From Streptomyces tagetis (GTDB taxonomy: Bacteria; Actinomycetota; Actinomycetes; Streptomycetales; Streptomycetaceae), in contig NZ_JAGPNL010000004.1 of assembly GCF_018069565.1 (NCBI RefSeq), positions 62,001 through 126,000 of the forward strand: DNA of 64,000 nucleotides, in the 5' to 3' direction. Position numbers and translations under genes: made by a program. Of this stretch, positions 42,262-53,277 are shown in pieces (positions within the stretch are counted from its first letter, which is position 1; each line of letters begins with the position of its first letter). Below the pieces are notes generated by a model that made no database searches, was not told where the DNA came from, and was given only the letters and a program-made list of their open reading frames with translations.

Positions 42262-44485
42262 CCCGCTGTCCGTCCTTCTCCGCCAGGACGTCCGCCACCA
42301 CGGCGTCCGTCGCGGCGGCCAGCCTCTCATGGGCGGCGCGGCACTCGGGCGGCTCGATGCTGATGCGGGGCAGCCAGGCGTCCAGGCGGCGCGGCAGCCA
42401 CCAGTTGGCGCCGCCGAGCATGTGCATCAGGGCCGGGACCAGGAGCGTGCGGAGCACGAAGGCGTCCAGGGCGACGGCGGCGGCCAGCGCGATGCCGAAC
42501 ATGGCGATCACCCGGTCGCCGGTGAGCACGAAGGCGAGGAAGACGGAGATCATGATGACCGCGGCGGAGTTGATGACACGGCTGGTCTCGGCGAGGCCGA
42601 CGCGGACGGCCCGGCGGTTGTCCCCGGTCTCCAGCCACTCCTCGTACATGCGGCTGACCAGGAAGACCTGGTAGTCCATGGAGAGCCCGAAGAGGACCGA
42701 CACCATGATCACGGGCAGGAAGGGTTCTATGGGGCCGGCGCTGCCGAGCCCGAGCAGTTCGCTCCCCCAGCCCCATTGGAAGATCGCCACGACCACCCCG
42801 AAGGCGGCGGCGACGGCGGCCACGTTCATCGCGGCGGCCTTGAGGGGTATGCCGATGGACCGGAAGGCGAGCAGGAGCAGCACGCAGCCCAGGCCGACGA
42901 CGACGCCGACGAAGAGGGGCAGCTTGCCGACGATGACGTCGGCGAAGTCGTCGTATCCGGCGGTCACGCCGCCGACGTGCACGTCCAGGGAGGTGCCGGT
43001 CTCGGCGCGCGGCAGCACGTCGGCGCGGAGCCGGTCGACGAGGTCGCTGGTGGCCTCGGACTGGGGCGCGGAGGTGGGCACGACGGCGAGGTGGGCGGTG
43101 TCGCCGGCGGCGTTGTAGGTGACCGGCGTCACGGAGGCGACGCCGTCGGTGGCGCGCAGGGAGGGGCCGAGGTTGTCCAGGGCGAGCCGGTCCTCGGCGC
43201 CGTGGACCTCGGTGACCAGGGTGAGGGGGCCGTTGACGCCGGGCCCGAAGCCGTCGGCGAGCAGGTCGTACGCCTGCCGGGTGGTGGTGCGCTGGGGGTC
43301 GTTGCCCTGGTCCGAGGTGCCCAGGCGCAGGCCCAGGGTGGGCAGGGCGAGGACGGTGACGACGACCAGGGCGAGGGCGCCGAGCAGCCGGGGGTGGCGC
43401 TCGACGAAGGCCGACCAGCGGGCGGCGAAGCCGGTGGGCAGCTCCGGCTGGGGCCCGTTCTCGGCGAGGCGGCGCCGCTCGCGCCGGCTCAGGGCGCGGG
43501 GGCCGATGAAGGAGAGCAGGGCCGGCAGCAGCGTGATCGAGGCGGCGACGGTGAGGACGACGGTCAGCGAGGCGGCGACGGCGACGCCGTTGAGGAAGTT
43601 CAGGCGGAGGATGAGCATGCCGAGCAGGGCGATGCACACGGTGGCCCCGGCGAAGACGACCGCGCGTCCCGTGGTGGCGACGGCCTGCGCGGCGGCCTCG
43701 GTGACGTCCAGGCCCCGTTTGAGCCCGCGCCGGTGTCTGGTGACGATGAACAGCGCGTAGTCGATGCCGACGCCGAGCCCGATGAGGGTGCCCAGCATGG
43801 GCGCGAAGTCGGCGACGGTCATGGCGTGGCCGAGCAGGGTGATGCCCGCGTAGGCGGTGCCGACGGAGACCAGCGCGGTGGCGATGGGCAGCAGGGAGGC
43901 GGCGAGGGAGCCGAAGGCGAGGAAGAGCACGACGGCGGCGACGGCCACGCCGACGGCCTCGGCGAGGTGTCCGCCGCCGCCCTGGGTGAGCGAGACGGCG
44001 CTGCCGCCCAGCTCGACCTCCAGTCCGTCGCTCTCGGCGGCCTTGGCGGCGTCGACGACGGCCTGGGCGGTCGCCGGGTCCATGTCGGCGGAGGACTGGC
44101 CGAAGGTGACCGCGGCGTACGCCGTGCGGGCGTCCTCGCTGATCAGGCCGGTGTCGGGATCGTCGTACGGGTTGGTCACCGAGGCCACGCCGGGCAGCTC
44201 GGCGACACGGTCCAGGGTGCGGCTCATGGTCTGTTCGACGTCGGCGGCGCGGACGGTGCCGGACGCCGTGTGCCACACGATCGTGTCGCTGTCGCCGTTG
44301 AGGCCGGGGAACCCGCGTTCCATCAGCCGGTAGGCCCGGTCGGCGTCGGTGCCGGAGATGCCGTAGTCGTTGGAGTACGCGGAGCCCGCGATACCGGCGC
44401 CCGCGGCGACCCCGCCGAAGGCGAGGAGCCACAGCAGGACGGTGACGAGACGGCGTCGGACACACCAGCGCGCGAGGGCTGCCAC
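42239..44485 (-). CDS. MMPL/RND-family transporter
   Basis: A 748-residue MMPL protein, about 12 TM helices in two repeats each with a large extracytoplasmic loop. The first loop starts after VTVLLWLLAFGGVAAGAG; TM bundles include GLGVGIDYALFIVTRHRRGL and FGLSMDYQVFLVSRMYEEWL, which carry the paired Asp-Tyr residues of the proton relay. Such transporters export lipids or hydrophobic metabolites in actinobacteria. GTG 44485 has GGGAG with 7-nt spacing and removes a non-conserved 32-residue extension. It is co-transcribed with the overlapping GNAT gene; substrate is unknown. Confidence 0.93.
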   Translation of the reverse strand: MAALARWCVRRRLVTVLLWLLAFGGVAAGAGIAGSAYSNDYGISGTDADRAYRLMERGFPGLNGDSDTIVWHTASGTVRAADVEQTMSRTLDRVAELPGVASVTNPYDDPDTGLISEDARTAYAAVTFGQSSADMDPATAQAVVDAAKAAESDGLEVELGGSAVSLTQGGGGHLAEAVGVAVAAVVLFLAFGSLAASLLPIATALVSVGTAYAGITLLGHAMTVADFAPMLGTLIGLGVGIDYALFIVTRHRRGLKRGLDVTEAAAQAVATTGRAVVFAGATVCIALLGMLILRLNFLNGVAVAASLTVVLTVAASITLLPALLSFIGPRALSRRERRRLAENGPQPELPTGFAARWSAFVERHPRLLGALALVVVTVLALPTLGLRLGTSDQGNDPQRTTTRQAYDLLADGFGPGVNGPLTLVTEVHGAEDRLALDNLGPSLRATDGVASVTPVTYNAAGDTAHLAVVPTSAPQSEATSDLVDRLRADVLPRAETGTSLDVHVGGVTAGYDDFADVIVGKLPLFVGVVVGLGCVLLLLAFRSIGIPLKAAAMNVAAVAAAFGVVVAIFQWGWGSELLGLGSAGPIEPFLPVIMVSVLFGLSMDYQVFLVSRMYEEWLETGDNRRAVRVGLAETSRVINSAAVIMISVFLAFVLTGDRVIAMFGIALAAAVALDAFVLRTLLVPALMHMLGGANWWLPRRLDAWLPRISIEPPECRAAHERLAAATDAVVADVLAEKDGQRDVRDTTG

Positions 44486-44662
44486 GAACGTGCTCCCAGG
44501 GGGTGTCTGTGTGGATCTTTGATCGGGAACTGTCGTCCGGGTGAACGGCCCGCAAAGAACGCACGAGCGATGCGTTGCCACTCTCGCAGCCGAAAAAGAT
44601 CGATTGCGTATTTCGTGGGCTTATTCACAGCGACGGGACGGCGGGCGGACGTGGACATGCCT

Positions 44663-44696
44663 GAGGGGGACGCGCCGTGGTGGGCGCGTCCCCCTC
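44663..44696 (-). terminator. Terminator of gat operon
   Basis: A perfect 14-bp stem (44663-44676 with 44683-44696) and 6-nt loop, 30 nt beyond the gatB stop. Confidence 0.9.
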
Positions 44697-44725
44697 GGGG
44701 TGTTGCGGATGCCGGGCGGCGGGGG

Positions 44726-46237
44726 TCAGCCCTCGACGCCGAGCCTCTCCAGGATCAGTTCCTTCACGCGGGCCGCGTCGGCCTGGCCGCGGGTCGCCTT
44801 CATGACCGCGCCGACCAGCGCCCCGGCCGCGGCCACCTTGCCGCCGCGGATCTTGTCCGCGATGGCCGGGTTGCCGGCGATCGCCTCGTCGACGGCGGTG
44901 GTCAGCGCGCCCTCGTCGGAGACGACCTTGAGGCCGCGCTTGTCCACGACCTCGTCCGGGGTGCCCTCGCCCGCAAGGACGCCCTCGATGACCTGGCGGG
45001 CCAGCTTGTCGTTGAGGTCGCCCTTCGTGACCAGCTCGGTGACCCGGGCCACCTGCTCCGGGGTGATCGCCAGCTCGTCCAGCGCGGTGCCGGACTCGTT
45101 GGCGCTGCGGGCCAGCTCGCCCATCCACCACTTGCGGGCGGAGGCCGCGTCGGCGCCGGCGTCGATCGTGGCGACGATCGGGTCCAGCGCTCCCGCGTTG
45201 AGGATCGCCTGCATCTCGGTGCCGGAGATCCCCCACTCCTCGCGGAGCCGGCTGCGGCGGACCAGCGGGAGTTCGGGCAGGGCGGCGCGCAGCTCCTCGA
45301 CCCACTCGCGGGAGGGAGCCACCGGGACGAGGTCGGGCTCCGGGAAGTACCGGTAGTCCTCGGCCTCCTCCTTCACGCGCCCCGAGGTGGTGGACCCGGT
45401 GTCCTCGTGGAAGTGGCGGGTCTCCTGGACGATGGTGCCGCCGCCGTTCAGCACGGCCGCGTGCCGCTGGATCTCGAAGCGGGCCGCGCGCTCCACGGAC
45501 CGCAGCGAGTTGACGTTCTTCGTCTCCGAGCGGGTGCCGAAGGTCTCGGTGCCCTTCGGCATCAGCGACAGGTTGACGTCGCAGCGCATCTGGCCCATCT
45601 CCATCCGGGCGTCGGACACGCCGAGCGCCCGGATGAGTTCGCGCAGCTCGCGGACGTAGGCGCGGGCGACCTCGGGGGCGCGCTCGCCGGCGCCGGTGAT
45701 CGGCTTGGTGACGATCTCGATGAGCGGGATGCCGGCCCGGTTGTAGTCGAGCAGGGAGTGCGAGGCGCCGTGGATGCGGCCGGTGGCACCGCCGACGTGC
45801 GTCGACTTGCCGGTGTCCTCCTCCATGTGGGCGCGCTCGATCTGCACCCGGAAGGTCTCGCCGTCCTCCAGTTGCACGTCGAGGTAGCCGTCGAAGGCGA
45901 TCGGCTCGTCGTACTGGGAGGTCTGGAAGTTCTTCGGCATGTCCGGATAGAAGTAGTTCTTCCGGGCGAAGCGGCACCACTCGGCGATCTCGCAGTTGAG
46001 CGCGAGACCGATCGTGATCGCCGACTCGACGCCGGTCGCGTTGACGACCGGGAGCGCGCCGGGCATGCCGAGGCAGACGGGGCAGGTCTGGGTGTTCGGA
46101 CCGGCGCCGAGCGCGGTCGAGCAGCCGCAGAACATCTTGGTGCGGGTGCCGAGTTCGACATGGACCTCAAGGCCCATGACGGGGTCGTACGACGCCAGCG
46201 CGTCCTCGTACGACACCAGGTCGGTCGTGGTGGTCAC
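44726..46237 (-). CDS. gatB: Asp-tRNA(Asn)/Glu-tRNA(Gln) amidotransferase subunit B
   Basis: A 503-residue GatB that activates the mischarged tRNA carboxylate by phosphorylation before ammonia transfer. VMGLEVHVELGTRTKMFCGC starts the cradle domain; CGC and CPVC provide zinc ligands; ARKNYFYPDMPKNFQTSQYD and LLDYNRAGIPLIEIVT are highly conserved. The C-terminal YqeY-like tail (RGQADAARVKELILERLG) binds tRNA. GTG 46237 follows GAGGGAAG. It is the last gene of gatC-gatA-small protein-gatB. Confidence 0.97.
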   Translation of the reverse strand: MTTTTDLVSYEDALASYDPVMGLEVHVELGTRTKMFCGCSTALGAGPNTQTCPVCLGMPGALPVVNATGVESAITIGLALNCEIAEWCRFARKNYFYPDMPKNFQTSQYDEPIAFDGYLDVQLEDGETFRVQIERAHMEEDTGKSTHVGGATGRIHGASHSLLDYNRAGIPLIEIVTKPITGAGERAPEVARAYVRELRELIRALGVSDARMEMGQMRCDVNLSLMPKGTETFGTRSETKNVNSLRSVERAARFEIQRHAAVLNGGGTIVQETRHFHEDTGSTTSGRVKEEAEDYRYFPEPDLVPVAPSREWVEELRAALPELPLVRRSRLREEWGISGTEMQAILNAGALDPIVATIDAGADAASARKWWMGELARSANESGTALDELAITPEQVARVTELVTKGDLNDKLARQVIEGVLAGEGTPDEVVDKRGLKVVSDEGALTTAVDEAIAGNPAIADKIRGGKVAAAGALVGAVMKATRGQADAARVKELILERLGVEG

Positions 46238-46253
46238 GGTGAAAACTTCCCTC

Positions 46254-46489
46254 TCAGCCCAGCAGGACGTCGTCGTCGCCCAGCCGCTTCAGCTCGCGGT
46301 AGAGGAGGGCGAGCCCGGTGACGATGGCGACGGCGGACACGCCCGCGTCGATCAGGCGGAGCGTGTCGCTCTCGGCGCGCGCCTTCCTGATCTGCTTGAC
46401 GACGCCGACGGCGCCGAACGCGGTGGTGGCCATGGACAGGTACGTCCCGGACTTGGACTTCTGGAAACCCTTGGCCTTGGACAGTGCAC

Positions 46490-46493
<4 letters not shown>
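46254..46493 (-). CDS. Small conserved membrane-associated protein inside the gat operon
   Basis: A 79-residue protein starting at GTG 46493, overlapping the gatA stop by 4 nt (GTGA), so translated by coupling. It reads SALSKAKGFQKSKSGTYLSM, then a polar helix (VKQIRKARAESDTLRLID) and one hydrophobic segment, VSAVAIVTGLALLYRELKRL. gatB begins 16 nt downstream. No domain is recognised. Its fixed place between two amidotransferase subunits, which I recall also in S. coelicolor, suggests a role tied to that operon or simple operon hitch-hiking. Confidence 0.8.
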
Positions 46494-47986
<1,493 letters not shown>

Positions 47987-47991
47987 GGCGA

Positions 47992-48288
47992 CTACTCCTC
48001 CCCCAGGATCTGCGGCACCTTGAAACGCTGCTGCTCCTGGGCCGGGGCGCCGTAGAGCGCCTGCTCGGGCGTGAGCGACGGACGGACCTCGTCCGCCCGC
48101 ATGACATTGGTCAGCGGGAGCGGGTGCGAGGTCGGCGGTACGTCTTGGTCGGCGACCTCGCTGACGCGGGCGACCGCGCCGATGATGTCGTCGAGCTGTC
48201 CCGCGAAGTGATCGAGCTCTTCGGGCTTCAGCTCCAGACGCGCCAGCCGGGCGAGGTGGGCGACCTCCTCGCGCGTGATGCCAGGCAT
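47992..48288 (-). CDS. gatC: Asp-tRNA(Asn)/Glu-tRNA(Gln) amidotransferase subunit C
   Basis: A 98-residue GatC that wraps the GatA-GatB interface. MPGITREEVAHLARLARLEL and the C-terminal PEQALYGAPAQEQQRFKVPQ are family hallmarks. AGAGGAA precedes ATG 48288 by about 8 nt. It is first in the gat operon; TAGGAT at 48329-48334 (minus strand) is a plausible -10 box. Only 5 nt separate it from gatA. Confidence 0.95.
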   Translation of the reverse strand: MPGITREEVAHLARLARLELKPEELDHFAGQLDDIIGAVARVSEVADQDVPPTSHPLPLTNVMRADEVRPSLTPEQALYGAPAQEQQRFKVPQILGEE

Positions 48289-48328
48289 GCAGCGTTCCTC
48301 TGGGGTGAGTGTGTGTGGTTTGGGGCCA

Positions 48329-48334
48329 ATCCTA
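48329..48334 (-). promoter_or_regulatory. -10 box of gat operon promoter
   Basis: TAGGAT on the minus strand, about 40 nt before the gatC ATG. No convincing -35 box is seen. Confidence 0.4.
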
Positions 48335-48414
48335 TGGGGCCGGAGGGCATACCCGTGAAACGGTTTCCCCCAGCCACCCGGCGGGGCACCGCAAAACACC
48401 GTCGCGCGCCTGGC

Positions 48415-48525
48415 CGGCACGGCTCGTACGGGGGCCCGGCACCGCTCGTACGGAGGCCCGGCACGGGTCCGTACGGGCGTCGGCACGGGCTCGTACAAGG
48501 GCCCCGGCACGGGCTCGTACCGGAG
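48415..48525. repeat. Five imperfect ~22-bp tandem repeats
   Basis: Copies of CGGCACGGGCTCGTACGGG begin at 48415, 48437, 48459, 48481 and 48505 (22, 22, 22 and 24 bp apart). Each keeps CGTAC. They fill the gap between the rmdB stop and the gat promoter. Confidence 0.75.
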
Positions 48526-48527
48526 TG

Positions 48528-50807
48528 TCAGCCGACGCGGCCCTGGTCGTCGGCGGCGGCCGGGAGCGCCGCCGCGGGGCGCTGCCAGCCGCGCGAACCG
48601 CGGGCCCGCAGCCAGGCGGTGGTCTCCTCCGGCGGCATCGCGGCGGCCACCAGCCACCCCTGGACGGCGTCGCAGCCGAGGTCGCGCAGGCGTTCCCAGG
48701 TCTCGTCGTCCTCGACGCCCTCGGCGACGACCAGCAGGCCGAGGGAGTGGGCGAGGTCGACCGTGCAGCGCACGATCTCGGCGTCCTCGGTGTCGACGGC
48801 GAGCCGGGCCACGAAGGAGCGGTCGATCTTCAGCTCGCTGACCGGGAGCCGGCGCAGGTGGACCAGCGAGGAGTAGCCGGTGCCGAAGTCGTCCAGGGAC
48901 ATCTTCACGCCGTGCCCGGTCAGCGCGTTGAGGCTGTCGGCGGCGCGCTGGGGGTCCTCCAGGAGGACGTGTTCGGTGATCTCCAGTTGGAGGGCGCCCG
49001 CCGGGACGCCGTGCCGGGCCAGCCGGGCGGCGACCGAGCCGGCGAAGCCGGGGGTGTGCACGTCGCGCGGGGAGACGTTGACGGCGACCGGTACGAAGAG
49101 GCCCTGGGCACGCCAGCGGGCGACCTGGGCGAGCGCGGTCTCCAGCACGTACTCCGTCAGGTGCGGCATCAGCCCGGAGGACTCGGCGATCGCTATGAAC
49201 TCGTCGGGCGGCACCTTGCCGCGCTCGGGGTGGACCCAGCGGACCAGGGCCTCCAGTCCGGCGACCTGTCCGTCGAAGCGGACCTTGGGCTGGTAGTGGA
49301 GCTGGACCTCGCGGGCGTCCAGGGCGCGGCGCAGGTCGGCGAGGAGGCCGAGGCGGTCGGGGGTGTTGGAGTCCCGCTTGGACTCGTAGACCTCGACGGC
49401 GGTGCGGTCGCGCTTGGCCTGGTACATCGCCACGTCCGCGCGGCGCAGCAGCCCTTCGGCGTCGAGCGCGTGGTCGGGGAAGACGGCGACGCCCGCGCTG
49501 GCCTCCAGGACGAGGGTGAGCCCGTCCAGGTCGAGCGGCGAGCTGAGCGCGCCGACCAGGCCGCGGGCGATCCGGGCGGCCGACGTGGTGGAGTCGGCGA
49601 CGGGCAGGAGCACGGCGAACTCGTCGCCGCCCAGCCGCGCGGCCTCCGCCCCGCGCGGCAGCGCCTGCCGCAGCCGGTCGGCGGTCTGCAACAGCAGCCG
49701 GTCACCGGCCCGATGACCGAGTGTGTCGTTGACCGACCGGAAACGGTCGAGGTCGATCAGCATGAGGACGGCGCGGGCCCCGGCCCGTTCGGCGTCGTCC
49801 AGCGCGGTCCAGGTCCGCTCCAGCAGCCACTGCCGGTTGGGCAGTCCGGTGAGCGGGTCGCGCAGTTGCTCCTCGGCGCGGGCGCGGGCGATCCACAGGG
49901 CGGCGTCGAGGGCGATCAGCGGGACGGAGAAGAGCGGCAGCAGCAGGGGTTTGGCGACGGCCACCACGCAGACCAGCGGCGCGATGCCGAGCAGGGCGAC
50001 GGCCACCAGCCCGTGTCTGACCAGGGCGGTGCGGGCGACGGAGGGCAGCCCGGCGCGCGGGGCGTGCAGGAACCACAGCAGCGCGCGGGTGACGCCGAGG
50101 TAGGCGAGGGCGGTCAGCACCACCTTGGGCGCCGCGTACACCGTCCAGGTGTCCGGGTCCCAGGGGTGTTCGACGGAGGGCACGGAGCCGCAGGCGCCGA
50201 GCAGGAGGGCGCCGGCGGCGATGCCCAGGATGTCCACCGCGCCGTGCACGAGGCCCTGACGCCAGCGGCCCCGGCGGGCGACGCCGACCAGGACGACGAC
50301 GGTGAGGCTGACCATGCCGGCCGGGACCCAGCCGTAGAGGAGCAGGACGGAGAGGGTGAGGGTGACGCCGGAACCGGTCCCGCCCCACCAGCGGGAGCGG
50401 CCGAGCATGACGAGGTGGCCGACGACGATGCCGGTGAGCACGGCGAGGGCCCAGCCGGTGGTGCCGGCCGGGAAGAGGGCGTGCCCCCCGGCGAAGGCCC
50501 GGTGGAAGCCCGCGGCGAGCACGCACCCGGCCGCCACGAGGACGGCGACGGGCAACACGGGGCGGGGTGCCGGTCGTTCGGTGCCGGGCAGATGCGACAG
50601 ACGCGACAGACGCGACAGATGGGGCGGGTGGCCGGATACCGGCGGTGCGCCGCCGCGGAAGCCGGCCGCCGGGCGCCGTACGGCTCCCTCGGCCGCGGCG
50701 CCGCCGCCTCGGGCGGACCCCGGGGCCCGCCGGCTCGGGTGCCACGCGCTCATCAGGCGACTCAGGCGCAGCCGTGAGCCCGCGGTGGCGCTCTCGGTCG
50801 GTTCCAT
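48528..50807 (-). CDS. rmdB: Membrane GGDEF-EAL protein, RmdB-like
   Basis: A 759-residue c-di-GMP protein. A Pro/Arg-rich N-terminus is followed by about eight TM helices, GGDEF (LGGDEFAVLL near residue 392) and EAL domains. All phosphodiesterase signatures are intact: EALVRW near 519, NVSPRDV, ITEHVLLED, SLDDFGTGYSS, LKIDRSF and VAEGVE. So it should degrade c-di-GMP and may also make it. Immediate upstream position relative to ligA matches S. coelicolor rmdB, whose loss affects development. ATG 50807 is chosen over upstream frame because it precedes EPTESATAGSRLRLSRL; GAGAGGGA is nearby. Confidence 0.9.
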   Translation of the reverse strand: MEPTESATAGSRLRLSRLMSAWHPSRRAPGSARGGGAAAEGAVRRPAAGFRGGAPPVSGHPPHLSRLSRLSHLPGTERPAPRPVLPVAVLVAAGCVLAAGFHRAFAGGHALFPAGTTGWALAVLTGIVVGHLVMLGRSRWWGGTGSGVTLTLSVLLLYGWVPAGMVSLTVVVLVGVARRGRWRQGLVHGAVDILGIAAGALLLGACGSVPSVEHPWDPDTWTVYAAPKVVLTALAYLGVTRALLWFLHAPRAGLPSVARTALVRHGLVAVALLGIAPLVCVVAVAKPLLLPLFSVPLIALDAALWIARARAEEQLRDPLTGLPNRQWLLERTWTALDDAERAGARAVLMLIDLDRFRSVNDTLGHRAGDRLLLQTADRLRQALPRGAEAARLGGDEFAVLLPVADSTTSAARIARGLVGALSSPLDLDGLTLVLEASAGVAVFPDHALDAEGLLRRADVAMYQAKRDRTAVEVYESKRDSNTPDRLGLLADLRRALDAREVQLHYQPKVRFDGQVAGLEALVRWVHPERGKVPPDEFIAIAESSGLMPHLTEYVLETALAQVARWRAQGLFVPVAVNVSPRDVHTPGFAGSVAARLARHGVPAGALQLEITEHVLLEDPQRAADSLNALTGHGVKMSLDDFGTGYSSLVHLRRLPVSELKIDRSFVARLAVDTEDAEIVRCTVDLAHSLGLLVVAEGVEDDETWERLRDLGCDAVQGWLVAAAMPPEETTAWLRARGSRGWQRPAAALPAAADDQGRVG

Positions 50808-50892
50808 TCCCGTCCCTCTCACAGCCGGCGGTGCCCACGCCACGCGGTCCGACGCCCGGCAAACCTCAACGGCTCCGCGTTGGAGCACCTTT

Positions 50893-50938
50893 CCCCCGGC
50901 TCCCCGGGAGCAGGGGGATGCCCCGACCGCGGCGGGGC
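50893..50938 (-). terminator. Hairpins downstream of ligA
   Basis: Two stems: CCCCC-GCTCCC with GGGAGC-GGGGG at 50893-50917 and GCCCCG with CGGGGC at 50920-50938, 129-174 nt beyond the ligA stop and upstream of rmdB. They may terminate ligA or fold in the rmdB leader; the rest of 50808-51066 shows no gene. Confidence 0.5.
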
Positions 50939-51066
50939 ACGGCAGGCGCACACCTCAACAGTAGGCCGCCGAGGGCGTCCAGGGGCAGCAGTCGTCGACG
51001 GTTGCCCGAATGCGCCCCTGCCACCCTTATGCATCTGATATGCGCCGTTCGGCGGGTGTTCAACCG

Positions 51067-53262
51067 CTATTCCTCGGCCGAAAGCGCGGCGTCGGCCGCG
51101 GCCTCCGGGCCCTGTTCGAGCAGGACGGTGAAACCGTCCTCGTCCAGGACCGGAACCTTCAGTTGCATCGCCTTGTCGTACTTCGATCCCGGGTTGTCAC
51201 CGACGACCACGAACGACGTCTTCTTGGACACCGACCCGGTCACCTTCGCGCCCCGGGTCTGGAGGGCCTCCTTGGCGCCGTCCCGGGTGAAGTTCTCCAG
51301 GGTGCCGGTGACGACGACGGTGAGCCCCGCGAGCGGACGCGGTCCCTCGTCCTCGCCGGCCGACTCCTCCTCCAGCGGGACGCCGGCCGCCTTCCACTTG
51401 CGGACGATCTCGCGGTGCCACTCCTCGGCGAACCACTCCTTGAGGGAGGCGGCGATGATGGCGCCGACGCCCTCGGTGGCCGACAGCTCCTCCTCGCTCG
51501 CCTGCTCGATGCGGTCGACGGAGCGGAACTCGCGGGCGAGGGCCTGCGCGGCGACCGGGCCCACGTGCCGGATGGAGAGCCCGTTGAGGAAGCGGGCGAG
51601 CGGGCGGGCCTTGGCCTCCTCGATGTTCCGCAGCAGGGCGAGGGTGTTCTTCTTCGGCTCGCCCTCCTTGTTGGCGAAGACCGTGACGACCTTCTCCTCA
51701 CCGGTCTTGGGGTCCCGCTTGGGCAGTCCGCTGTTGGGATCGAGGACGTACGCCCGGATCGGCAGCAGCTTCTCGACGGTGAGGTCGAAGAGGTCGCCCT
51801 CGTCGGCCAGCGGCGGGTCGGCGGGCTCCAGCGGCCGGGTGAGGGCGGCGGCGACGACCTCGCCGAAGTGCTCGATGTCCAGGCACTCGCGGCCGGCCAG
51901 GTAGGAGACGCGCTCGCGCAACTGGGCGGGGCAGGTGCGGGCGTTGGGGCAGCGCAGGTCGATGTCGCCCTCCTTCATGGGGCGCAGCGGGGTCCCGCAC
52001 TCGGGGCACCGCGAGGGCATCACGAACTCGCGTTCGCTGCCGTCGCGGAGGTCGGCGACCGGACCGAGGATCTCCGGGATCACGTCGCCGGCCTTGCGCA
52101 GCACCACCGTGTCCCCGATGAGGACGCCCTTGGCCTTGACCACCTCCTGGTTGTGCAGGGTGGCGAACTCGACCTCGCTGCCGGCCACGGTGACCGGCTC
52201 GACCTGCGCGTACGGGGTGACGCGGCCGGTGCGGCCGACGCCGACCTTGATGTCGAGGAGCTTGCTGTTGACCTCCTCCGGCGCGTACTTGTAGGCGATG
52301 GCCCAGCGGGGGGCGCGGGCGGTGGAGCCGAGCCGTCCCTGGAGGCGGATCTCGTCGAGCTTGACGACGACGCCGTCGATCTCGTGCTCCACGGAGTGGC
52401 GGTTCTCGCCGTAGTGGGCGATGAACTCGCGGGCCTCCGCGAGGCCGTCGACGACCCGGTTGTGCGGGGAGGTGGGCAGGCCCCAGGTCCGCAGCAGGTC
52501 GTACGCCTGGGAGAGCCGGGTCATGCCGGTGAAGCCCTCCAGGGCGCCGATGCCGTGGACCACCATGTGCAGCGGCCGGGAGGCGGTGACCCGCGGGTCC
52601 TTCTGGCGCAGCGAACCGGCCGCGGCGTTGCGCGGGTTGGCGAACGGCTTGTCGCCGGCGGCGACCAGACGGGCGTTCAGCTCCTGGAAGCGCTCCATCG
52701 GGAAGAAGACCTCCCCGCGGATCTCGACCAGCTCCGGGATCTCGTCGCCGCGCAGGCGGTCGGGGATGCCGGCGATGGTGCGGACGTTGGGCGTGATCTC
52801 CTCGCCGGTGCGGCCGTCGCCGCGGGTGGCGGCGCGGGTGAGGCGGCCGTGCTCGTAGGTGAGGTTGACGGCGAGTCCGTCGACCTTCAGCTCGCACAGG
52901 AAGTGGTACTCCTGCTCGCCCAGTTCCCGGTGGACGCGGTCGAACCAGGCGGCCAGCTCGTCGTCGTTGAACGTGTTGTCCAGGGAGAGCATGCGCGAGC
53001 GGTGCTCGACGGCGGTGAACTCCGTCTCGTAGGAGCCGGCCACCTTCTGGGTCGGGGAGTCCGGGGTGCGCAGCTCCGGATACTCCTCCTCCAGCTCCTC
53101 CAGGGAGCGCAGCAACCGGTCGAAGTCCGCGTCGCTGACGACGGGGGCGTCCTTCACGTAGTACCGGAAGCGGTGTTCCTCGATCTGCTCGGAGAGATGT
53201 CCGTGCTTCTCCCGTGCCTGTGCGGGCACGCTCGTCGTCTCCGCCTGCTTGTCGCCGGCCAC
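51067..53262 (-). CDS. ligA: NAD-dependent DNA ligase
   Basis: A 731-residue LigA that seals nicks in replication and repair. Lys126 in CELKVDGLAVNL is adenylated. Four Cys in CPECGTPL and CPNARTCPAQ bind zinc; helix-hairpin-helix repeats (ARFLNGLSIRHVGPVAAQAL) and a C-terminal BRCT domain (LAGLTVVVTGTLENFTRDGA) complete the usual order. GTG 53262 has GGGAGG about 9 nt upstream. It is 15 nt downstream of the methionine-synthase-like gene, so co-transcribed. Confidence 0.97.
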   Translation of the reverse strand: MAGDKQAETTSVPAQAREKHGHLSEQIEEHRFRYYVKDAPVVSDADFDRLLRSLEELEEEYPELRTPDSPTQKVAGSYETEFTAVEHRSRMLSLDNTFNDDELAAWFDRVHRELGEQEYHFLCELKVDGLAVNLTYEHGRLTRAATRGDGRTGEEITPNVRTIAGIPDRLRGDEIPELVEIRGEVFFPMERFQELNARLVAAGDKPFANPRNAAAGSLRQKDPRVTASRPLHMVVHGIGALEGFTGMTRLSQAYDLLRTWGLPTSPHNRVVDGLAEAREFIAHYGENRHSVEHEIDGVVVKLDEIRLQGRLGSTARAPRWAIAYKYAPEEVNSKLLDIKVGVGRTGRVTPYAQVEPVTVAGSEVEFATLHNQEVVKAKGVLIGDTVVLRKAGDVIPEILGPVADLRDGSEREFVMPSRCPECGTPLRPMKEGDIDLRCPNARTCPAQLRERVSYLAGRECLDIEHFGEVVAAALTRPLEPADPPLADEGDLFDLTVEKLLPIRAYVLDPNSGLPKRDPKTGEEKVVTVFANKEGEPKKNTLALLRNIEEAKARPLARFLNGLSIRHVGPVAAQALAREFRSVDRIEQASEEELSATEGVGAIIAASLKEWFAEEWHREIVRKWKAAGVPLEEESAGEDEGPRPLAGLTVVVTGTLENFTRDGAKEALQTRGAKVTGSVSKKTSFVVVGDNPGSKYDKAMQLKVPVLDEDGFTVLLEQGPEAAADAALSAEE

Positions 53263-53277
53263 CGTGTCGTCCTCCCG

